This document shows, one piece after another, positions 1-5,226 of a stretch of DNA of 5,226 nt; within the stretch, counting starts at the first letter, position 1, and every line of letters begins with the position of its first letter. The notes beneath the pieces were generated by a model. That model did not search any database, was not told where the DNA came from, and saw only the letters and a list, made by a program, of their open reading frames with translations. The translations under genes and the position numbers were made by a program. Source of the DNA: Planctomycetaceae bacterium (GTDB lineage: Bacteria; Planctomycetota; Planctomycetia; Pirellulales; UBA1268). The stretch is from contig DONH01000051.1 of assembly GCA_003509235.1 (NCBI GenBank), positions 1-5,226 on the forward strand. Direction: 5' to 3'.

Positions 1-1085
1 CCACTCTGCGGCGGGTTGATAATTGGCGTGCTTAACATGGAGCCGTAAACACCACCATTCGAAATAGTGAAGGTCCCGCCTTGAAGCTCCTCAAGTTTGA
101 CTTTGTTGTCAGCCGCACGATGAGCAAAATCACCGATAGACTGCTCAATTTGTGCGAAATTCATCTGCTCAGCATTGCGAAGAATTGGAACAACGAGACC
201 TTTCCCCCCACCAACTGCAATCCCGATATCACAAAAATCTCGATACACAATGTGTGGGTCACGAAATTCCGCATTGACTTGTGGAACGGCGTGTAACGCT
301 TCAACTGCCGCCCTTACAAAAAAAGACATGAAACCGAGCTTTACACCATGGCGATCAACAAAGTTGTCCTTGAACTTTTTACGAAGTTCCATAACAGCGG
401 TCATATCAACTTCATTAAATGTTGTTAGTAAGGCCGCTTGGTGCTGAGCCTCGACAAGCCGCTCCGCAATCCGTCGCCGCATCGGGCTCATCAAAACCGG
501 TCGCTCACCTCGACTGGTCTCCGATGAAGAGATTGCGGTAGTCCCAGTCATTACGGGTTGTGGCTCACTGCTCACACCTGTAATCGCCGACGAAGGGGGT
601 GCAGAGACTGCAGATGTGGCATCGGCTTTTGTAACACGCTGACCGGGACCACTTCCAGAAACTGACTGAGGAGGAACGCCAGCTTCTCCTAACACTCTTG
701 CTGCAGCTGGCATAACAGGCCCGGTCCCTGATGCTGGTTGCACCGATCCGATAACCGTGCTTCCGACTCGACGACGAACATCAACAGATTGTGCTTGGGA
801 GGAAGCCGATGGTTCGGGTGTTGTTGCTGGAGTCGATTGACTCGATGCGACAGCTTCAAGAAAGCCGATTACCTCGCCTACAACCGCTTGTTCTCCGGCC
901 TGCTTCAGAATCGCCGAGACGACCCCATTCGAGGGCGCTGGCAGTTCAACAGTTGCCTTGTCGCTCTCGATTTCTACGACAGATTCATCCGCAGAAACTG
1001 AGTCGCCAACATTTTTTTTCCAGACGCCAATCATCACTTCAGTGATGGACTCACCAACTTCTGGAACCTTCAATTCAATCGCCAT
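1..1085 (-). CDS. sucB: Dihydrolipoamide succinyltransferase (E2 of 2-oxoglutarate dehydrogenase), 3'-truncated by window edge
   Basis: This E2 transfers the succinyl group from lipoyl-lysine to CoA and is the core to which SucA and E3 bind. The frame is open from ATG 1085 to the window edge, giving 361 full residues. Residues 1-79 are one lipoyl domain; Lys43 in EIESDKATVEL is the expected lipoylation site. Residues 80-123 are an Ala/Pro/Ser/Gln linker. Residues about 124-158 are a subunit-binding domain with an unusual sequence (VMPAAARVLGEAG and GSGPGQRVTKADA). A second linker follows, then the catalytic domain from about 197 (SPMRRRIAERLVEAQ, TTFNEVDMTAVMELRKKFK, GFMSFFVRAAVEAL, DIGIAVGGGKGLVVPILRNAE, TFTISNGGVYGSMLSTPIIN). 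The ending NPPQS identifies the succinyltransferase class. Compared with E. coli SucB about 60 residues are missing beyond base 1, including the catalytic HxxxDG motif, so activity cannot be judged here. Position directly after sucA matches the widespread sucAB order. Confidence 0.96.
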   Translation of the reverse strand, partial: MAIELKVPEVGESITEVMIGVWKKNVGDSVSADESVVEIESDKATVELPAPSNGVVSAILKQAGEQAVVGEVIGFLEAVASSQSTPATTPEPSASSQAQSVDVRRRVGSTVIGSVQPASGTGPVMPAAARVLGEAGVPPQSVSGSGPGQRVTKADATSAVSAPPSSAITGVSSEPQPVMTGTTAISSSETSRGERPVLMSPMRRRIAERLVEAQHQAALLTTFNEVDMTAVMELRKKFKDNFVDRHGVKLGFMSFFVRAAVEALHAVPQVNAEFRDPHIVYRDFCDIGIAVGGGKGLVVPILRNAEQMNFAQIEQSIGDFAHRAADNKVKLEELQGGTFTISNGGVYGSMLSTPIINPPQS

Positions 1086-1089
1086 AGAT

Positions 1090-1093
1090 TCCT
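1090..1093 (-). promoter_or_regulatory. Weak ribosome binding site for sucB
   Basis: AGGA on the minus strand lies 4 bases before the ATG at 1085. The spacing is short, but the following codons give the expected lipoyl-domain start MAIELKVPEVGES, which fixes the start independently. Confidence 0.45.
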
Positions 1094-1129
1094 ACATACT
1101 ATAAAGGGGACCGGGCTGTAATGTTTTCC

Positions 1130-1149
1130 AAGCATTGGTTTGCATGCTT
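1130..1149. repeat. Short inverted repeat AAGCAT/ATGCTT in the sucA-sucB gap
   Basis: AAGCAT at 1130-1135 and its reverse complement ATGCTT at 1144-1149 form a perfect 6-base stem with an 8-base loop. A further AGCAT copy lies at 1165-1169. The overlapping sequence CCAAGCATTGG (1128-1138) can also pair CCAA with TTGG around GCA. It may be a regulator site or an RNA hairpin between the two genes; a 6-base stem also occurs by chance fairly often. Confidence 0.3.
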
Positions 1150-1178
1150 TATATTCGTGGTATGAGCATAGTAGACAA
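1148..1178 (-). promoter_or_regulatory. Possible sigma70-like promoter for sucB (weak)
   Basis: On the minus strand TTGTCT (1178-1173) is followed after 19 bases by TATAAA (1153-1148), upstream of sucB. The -10 matches well but the spacing is longer than the usual 17 and the -35 matches only 4 of 6 bases. It could allow sucB to be expressed apart from sucA. It could equally be chance in AT-rich DNA. Confidence 0.2.
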
Positions 1179-1237
1179 CGTTGTGCCACATCATGAACAG
1201 GCGACCTTTTCCTACGGGCTCTGACAGGGCATAAAAC

Positions 1238-4200
1238 CTAACTCAGAAATGCGGCCGTAAGCAACTCACTCTGCTCAAGATCATGGCTTTTCTTCGAACC
1301 CGTTGCCGGGCTCGCCGCACTCTGCCGACAAACTCCAGAAAATGGCAGCCTATCAAATAACGTCTCACCGAAATGAATTCTTAGAAAACGCCAGGCACCC
1401 ATATTCTCAGGCTCTTCTTGAACCCAGAGAACAGGGGTTCCATCGGCATAATCCGCTAAAGCCTTCTGTAACGATTTTCGAGGAAGTGGATAGAGTTGCT
1501 CTACACGCACGATGGAAACGTCGGACCGCTCCAACTCGGACCTTCTTTTTTCGAGTTCGTAGAAAACCTTGCCACTGCACAGCAGAACTCTTCGCACATC
1601 CTCCGGACGCGCACCAGACTGATCTGGAATCACTCTTTGAAAGTTCCCCTCTGCAAGATCACTAAAAGCAGAGATACATTTGGGGTGACGCAACAAACTT
1701 TTCGGCGTCATCACAACCAGCGGCTTTCTCCAGATACGAAGTACCTGTCGCCTGAGGCAGTGGAACAATTGAGCCGGCGTGGTCGGCTGAACAACTTGAA
1801 TGTTATCTTTTGCAGCAAGAAGAAGAAATCTTTCAAGCCTGGCACTCGAATGTTCGGGGCCCATTCCCTCGAAGCCGTGGGGTAACAGCATCACGATGCC
1901 CGAGAGCCGATTCCATTTATCCTCAGCACTGACAATAAATTGATCAATAACAACCTGAGCAACATTTACAAAATCCCCGAACTGGGCCTCCCACATAACA
2001 AGCCCATCAGGACAGTCCAGGCTATATCCATACTCGAACCCAAGTACACCGGACTCTGAAAGCGGGCTGTTATAGATCTCAACCGGGGCCTGTTCTTCAG
2101 CGAGGTGAGCAAGAGGACAGTAGGTGTCATCTGTAATGTGGTCATGAATCACTGCATGTCGATGGCTAAACGTGCCTCGCTCACTATCCTGCCCCGACAG
2201 CCTTATTCGCAGCCCTTGAACGGCAAGGCTTCCCATTGCCAAAGCCTCCGCTGCAGACCAATCAATTGGTCGTGTTCCATCCGCCATGGCCAAGCGAGCA
2301 TCGAGCAGTTTTCGAATCTTTGTGTGAGGCTGGAATCGATCTGGCAAAACAACTAACCGACGAAGAAGAGCTTGGAGCTTTTCGAGCGGTACACCTGTAT
2401 CTACATCTGCCGCTTCTTTTTCCCGTCCACCGATATAGAAAGCCCACACGCCAGCAACATCGCTACGGTGGACATAGTCATCTCGTTTTGCAGCGGATAG
2501 TTCAGCATCTAAGCGAGCTCGATGTTCCTCAGCAATCCGCATCGCCTCATCCCGTGACACCTCACCAAGAGTAAGCAGTTTCTCTAGATAGCTTTCGTGA
2601 ACACTCGGTTGCTGCTCAATAACTCTGTAGAGAGCAGGCTGTGTAAATGCAGGCTCGTCTGCCTCGTTATGACCCCGTCGCCGAAAACAATACATGTCAA
2701 TAACGACATCACGTTGAAATTCCCTACGAAAATCCATGGCCAAACTTACAACCTGCGCTACCGCTTCAGGATCTTCACCATTCACGTGGAATATTGGAAT
2801 CTGAAGCATCTTTGCGACATCTGTAGCGTAGACGCAGGAACGTGATTCTTGCGGACCTGTTGTGAAACCAATCTGGTTATTCACGACCACATGAAGCGTT
2901 CCACCGACGCAGTATGGATCAAGTTCACTCAGATTCAATGTTTCCTGAATAATTCCCTCTCCGGCAAAAGCAGCATCACCATGGATGAGAATAACCATTC
3001 CGTGCTGACGAGCACGATCGCTTGATCGATCCTGACGGGCACGCATTCGTCCAATTGCGACTGGATTCACGTATTCAAGATGACTTGGATTAAAGCACAG
3101 TGTGAGATGCACTTTCCGACCATTTTCCGCAACATAGTCAGTGGAATGACCAAGATGATATTTCACATCACCACGACCAACGTGTAGCTCTGGGTCGAGA
3201 TCAGCAAACTCTCGGAAAATCCTTTGTGGACTTTTCCTCATAATATTTGCCAAAACATTGAGCCTGCCACGGTGAGCCATCGCCATCACAACATCTTGAA
3301 TATCCTGCGACGCCCCCCTCTCGATAGCCATTTCTACGAGCGGAATCAGGCTCTCCGAACCTTCTAGCGAAAAGCTTTTTGAACCCAAGAATCGCTTTTG
3401 GATAAACTCTTCAAAGACGGCAGCGGTAGTCATCTGCCGATAAATCCGCAATTGCTGTTTGCGATCAAGCTGGATACGATTTTCACAGCCTTCCATACGC
3501 ACCTGCAGCCACTGACGTACGAGCAGGTCATCCATATGCATGAATTGCACGCCAATTGAGCGACAGTATGTATTGTGCAACCGTCGAATGATTTGTCGCA
3601 GTGACATCGACTGTGGACCCTCAATCGTATCCGTGGAGAAGACTCGATCCATATCTTCTTCAGTGAGGTCATAAAAAGTAGGGTCCAACTCTGGCAACCC
3701 CGGCCGAGGTCGACCAAGCGGGTCAATTTCCGCAGTTAAGTGGCCGCGAACACGATAAGCACGTACGAGTTGGTCCACCCTGTCTTGTAAAAATGCAAAC
3801 CGGTTATTGCCTTGACTTTTGCGCACTTCATTAGGCAGCGGGGCTGGTTTTTCTTCCCCTGCAGGAGCATCAGGCAACTGAACCAGACCTTCAGCAATCG
3901 CGAGTGCATGACCTGTCGCAATACCCTCTGGCGTGATCATCGTATCGTCTTCAAGCAGCCCATTTCGCTCTTCGATCTGCACAACTGGCTGCTTCGACGA
4001 ACCTTTCGGCTGAATACCATTGCCCCCCACAACTTTCGACACATTCTGCAGTTCATTGTTGGTACTGGCTAGGTGCTCGCCTGAGGAATGACCATTGACG
4101 AATGTGTCACTAGATACCTTTACGAGGGAATCAAAATACTGCCGCCAGTCCGCAGAGAGACTTTCAGGATCATGCTGATACTGGGCGAAGAGTTCCTCAA

Positions 4201-4252
4201 GAAACGCAAGATTCGCAGTTCCTGCTGAATCAATGCCTTCGGTGGTGGTCAC
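1238..4252 (-). CDS. sucA: 2-oxoglutarate dehydrogenase E1 component (thiamine-diphosphate-dependent), complete
   Basis: This enzyme oxidatively decarboxylates 2-oxoglutarate and reductively succinylates the lipoyl group of SucB, in the TCA cycle. The product has 1004 residues against 933 in E. coli. It starts with GTG at 4252, the only in-frame start at the N-terminus, and ends with TAG. Residues 13-43 are the short N-terminal OGDH helix region ([20 protein letters not shown]). Residues about 46-150 are a polar, low-complexity linker longer than in E. coli. The conserved core begins near 151. Motifs seen: [11 protein letters not shown] (294-304), MAHRGRLN (325-332, His327), [12 protein letters not shown] (361-372, His366), [11 protein letters not shown] (387-397, His391), and a thiamine-diphosphate/Mg signature from GDAAFAGEG (425-433) to NNQIGFTT (458-465). 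The pyrimidine-binding transketolase domain has [12 protein letters not shown] (693-704), WEAQFGDF (754-761) and [20 protein letters not shown] (790-809). The C-terminal domain has VEQLYPLP (917-924) and EEPENMGAW (946-954). No motif is interrupted and the reading frame is intact. This is separate E1, not the E1-E2 fusion known from Actinobacteria. Confidence 0.98.
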   Translation of the reverse strand: MTTTEGIDSAGTANLAFLEELFAQYQHDPESLSADWRQYFDSLVKVSSDTFVNGHSSGEHLASTNNELQNVSKVVGGNGIQPKGSSKQPVVQIEERNGLLEDDTMITPEGIATGHALAIAEGLVQLPDAPAGEEKPAPLPNEVRKSQGNNRFAFLQDRVDQLVRAYRVRGHLTAEIDPLGRPRPGLPELDPTFYDLTEEDMDRVFSTDTIEGPQSMSLRQIIRRLHNTYCRSIGVQFMHMDDLLVRQWLQVRMEGCENRIQLDRKQQLRIYRQMTTAAVFEEFIQKRFLGSKSFSLEGSESLIPLVEMAIERGASQDIQDVVMAMAHRGRLNVLANIMRKSPQRIFREFADLDPELHVGRGDVKYHLGHSTDYVAENGRKVHLTLCFNPSHLEYVNPVAIGRMRARQDRSSDRARQHGMVILIHGDAAFAGEGIIQETLNLSELDPYCVGGTLHVVVNNQIGFTTGPQESRSCVYATDVAKMLQIPIFHVNGEDPEAVAQVVSLAMDFRREFQRDVVIDMYCFRRRGHNEADEPAFTQPALYRVIEQQPSVHESYLEKLLTLGEVSRDEAMRIAEEHRARLDAELSAAKRDDYVHRSDVAGVWAFYIGGREKEAADVDTGVPLEKLQALLRRLVVLPDRFQPHTKIRKLLDARLAMADGTRPIDWSAAEALAMGSLAVQGLRIRLSGQDSERGTFSHRHAVIHDHITDDTYCPLAHLAEEQAPVEIYNSPLSESGVLGFEYGYSLDCPDGLVMWEAQFGDFVNVAQVVIDQFIVSAEDKWNRLSGIVMLLPHGFEGMGPEHSSARLERFLLLAAKDNIQVVQPTTPAQLFHCLRRQVLRIWRKPLVVMTPKSLLRHPKCISAFSDLAEGNFQRVIPDQSGARPEDVRRVLLCSGKVFYELEKRRSELERSDVSIVRVEQLYPLPRKSLQKALADYADGTPVLWVQEEPENMGAWRFLRIHFGETLFDRLPFSGVCRQSAASPATGSKKSHDLEQSELLTAAFLS

Positions 4253-4259
4253 TTTGGGG

Positions 4260-4263
4260 TTCC
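4260..4263 (-). promoter_or_regulatory. Weak ribosome binding site for sucA
   Basis: Read on the minus strand, GGAA lies 7 bases before the GTG start at 4252, inside the 16-base gap after the E2p stop. It is a poor Shine-Dalgarno sequence. It still supports this start, because no other start codon occurs in frame between GTG 4252 and the in-frame TAG at 4279-4277. Translational coupling with the upstream gene could compensate for the weak site (inference). Confidence 0.4.
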
Positions 4264-4268
4264 GATGT

Positions 4269-5226
4269 TCACATGGCTAACAGAAGCCGACCAGGGCTCT
4301 CTAGATAACCAATAACTTCTTTCAAAAATCGAGCTGCCATCGCTCCATCGATCACCCGATGATCGTAGGATAACGAAAGTGGCATCATGAGCCTTGGTTC
4401 GACGCGATCTTCGTATACGACAGGTAGTTTCCTTGATCTCCCGACCAGAAGGATAGCAACTTCTGGATAATTGATAATGGGCGTAGAGTACGTCCCACCA
4501 ATTGCACCGAGGTTACTGATCGTAAAGGTGCCACCTCGTAAATCTTCAACTCCGTACTGGGCATTTTTCGCCTTATCAGCAGTCTGAGCAATCTCTTGCG
4601 CAATATGCGGTATTGATTGATGATCGCACCCCCGCAACACTGGAACCACCAGGCCACGAGGCGTATCCACAGCTAACCCGATGTTGACGTAGTCTTTGTA
4701 GATCAATTCGCCCTTCTCCATATCAACAGACGAATTAACTCCTGGATGCTGACGCAGTGACAGGCTGACGGCTTTCACAACAAAAGCAAGCGCAGTCAAT
4801 TTCACATTGGTTTTTGCATATTCTGCAGCACTGTCTTTCCTAAGTCGCTCAAGTTCCGTGACGTCAGCGTCGTCAAAGTTTGTGAGGTGAGGAATAGTCG
4901 CCATGCTGCGAACCATATTCGTAGCGATTGTTTTCCTCATTCGTGACATTTGTTCACGATGAATTGGACCCCAATCGTCCTGATCTCCACCAGGGCGCAC
5001 TGCCTGAGGGTTCGAGGCGGACTGTCCCCCAGATCGACGCACCGACGCTACAACATCCTCACGGACGATCCGTCCCGATGGGCCACTTCCTGAAACTCGC
5101 GCAAGGTCGACACCCAGCTCGCGGGCTAACCTTCGAACTGCTGGACCTGCTGGATTGATAGTTTCGCTCGGTGAAGCGTTGTTCGTCGCTTCTCCATTTG
5201 TAGCCGCGACGCTGGCCGGCGCACTT
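4269..5226 (-). CDS. aceF: Dihydrolipoamide acetyltransferase (E2 of pyruvate dehydrogenase type), 5'-truncated by window edge
   Basis: This is the E2 core of a 2-oxo-acid dehydrogenase complex. It moves the acetyl group from lipoyl-lysine to CoA, in the cytoplasm. The reading frame is open from the window edge (first full codon at 5225) to a TGA at 4271-4269, giving 318 visible residues. Visible residues about 27-62 form a peripheral subunit-binding domain with the canonical motifs [11 protein letters not shown] and [14 protein letters not shown] Gly/Gln/Asp-rich linker follows, then the catalytic domain from about residue 89 to the end. The active-site motif [10 protein letters not shown] places the catalytic His at 4361-4359 and the Asp at 4349-4347. 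[24 protein letters not shown] and [18 protein letters not shown] match the acetyltransferase (AceF) type rather than the succinyltransferase type, which has NPPQS. The lipoyl domain or domains must lie upstream, outside the window. The stop is 16 bases before sucA, so co-transcription is likely. A branched-chain or acetoin E2 is a less likely alternative. Confidence 0.93.
   Translation of the reverse strand, partial: SAPASVAATNGEATNNASPSETINPAGPAVRRLARELGVDLARVSGSGPSGRIVREDVVASVRRSGGQSASNPQAVRPGGDQDDWGPIHREQMSRMRKTIATNMVRSMATIPHLTNFDDADVTELERLRKDSAAEYAKTNVKLTALAFVVKAVSLSLRQHPGVNSSVDMEKGELIYKDYVNIGLAVDTPRGLVVPVLRGCDHQSIPHIAQEIAQTADKAKNAQYGVEDLRGGTFTISNLGAIGGTYSTPIINYPEVAILLVGRSRKLPVVYEDRVEPRLMMPLSLSYDHRVIDGAMAARFLKEVIGYLESPGRLLLAM

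Larger units (their letters stand above)
1086..1237 (-). other. 152-base intergenic gap between sucA and sucB
   Basis: No coding frame with recognisable protein character and no RNA gene was seen here. The gap is much longer than the 16 bases upstream of sucA. It is AT-rich in the middle, holds short inverted repeats built on the word AGCAT/ATGCT, and contains one weak promoter-like pair. No strong GC stem followed by a T-run, as in an intrinsic terminator, is visible on the minus strand, so read-through from sucA into sucB remains likely. Confidence 0.6.

Noticed and set aside
1012..1019. A run of eight T (A8 on the coding strand) in the sucB lipoyl domain, as a possible programmed frameshift or phase-variation site
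   Set aside because: The frame is intact through it, and both shifted frames hit stops within about 15 codons, giving only a short useless peptide. Lys-Lys-Asn at this place in a lipoyl domain explains the run.
1..1085. sucB as a pseudogene because no stop codon or catalytic HxxxDG is seen
   Set aside because: The frame is open and conserved right up to base 1. The missing part is simply cut off by the window.
1195..1237. An intrinsic terminator after sucA
   Set aside because: No stable GC-rich stem followed by a T-run could be found on the minus strand just after the sucA stop.
738..1885. Plus-strand open frames opposite sucB and the sucA 3' end (738-1001, 791-1045, 1303-1665, 1496-1885)
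   Set aside because: They lie opposite well-supported conserved coding sequence or overlap each other, have no recognisable motifs, and have Arg/Ser/His-rich compositions typical of antisense shadow frames.
2105..4072. Other open frames on either strand within sucA (2105-2356, 2236-2574, 2597-2845, 3430-3726, 3736-3921, 3812-4072)
   Set aside because: All are contained in the conserved sucA coding sequence in another frame and show no independent protein character.
4269..5042. A self-contained 257-residue protein starting at the GTG at 5042
   Set aside because: The frame continues upstream without a stop to the window edge and encodes the subunit-binding domain ([23 protein letters not shown]). 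The GTG is an internal Val codon.

Overview
The window holds three genes, all on the minus strand and transcribed from high to low coordinates. They encode parts of the 2-oxo-acid dehydrogenase complexes of central carbon metabolism. In transcription order they are: the C-terminal 318 residues of a pyruvate-dehydrogenase-type E2 (dihydrolipoamide acetyltransferase, aceF/pdhC-like; its N-terminus lies beyond base 5226); a complete 2-oxoglutarate dehydrogenase E1 (sucA/odhA, 1004 aa); and the first 361 residues of the 2-oxoglutarate dehydrogenase E2 (sucB/odhB, dihydrolipoamide succinyltransferase; its C-terminus lies before base 1).

Layout: E2p ends at 4269. After 16 bases the GTG start of sucA follows at 4252, a spacing that suggests one transcript. 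sucA ends at 1238. A 152-base gap (1086-1237) follows, with short inverted repeats and a weak promoter-like sequence but no gene that I can support. sucB starts at 1085. No RNA gene, mobile element, CRISPR array or long repeat was seen.

Function: SucA decarboxylates 2-oxoglutarate on thiamine diphosphate and passes the succinyl group to the lipoyl arm of SucB, which makes succinyl-CoA. The upstream E2p would do the matching acetyl transfer for pyruvate dehydrogenase, making acetyl-CoA. Both complexes normally need a shared E3 (dihydrolipoamide dehydrogenase), which is not in the window. Together the genes describe entry into the TCA cycle and its oxidative middle step, so the organism is probably respiratory.

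Organism: a bacterium with roughly balanced base composition, weak Shine-Dalgarno sequences and one GTG start. The C-terminal part of SucA ([34 protein letters not shown]) reads to me more like the non-proteobacterial form seen in Planctomycetota and similar phyla than like E. coli SucA. This is an impression from memory and a weak taxonomic call. I found no previously undescribed system. The most notable point is a PDH-type E2 placed directly in front of the OGDH genes.
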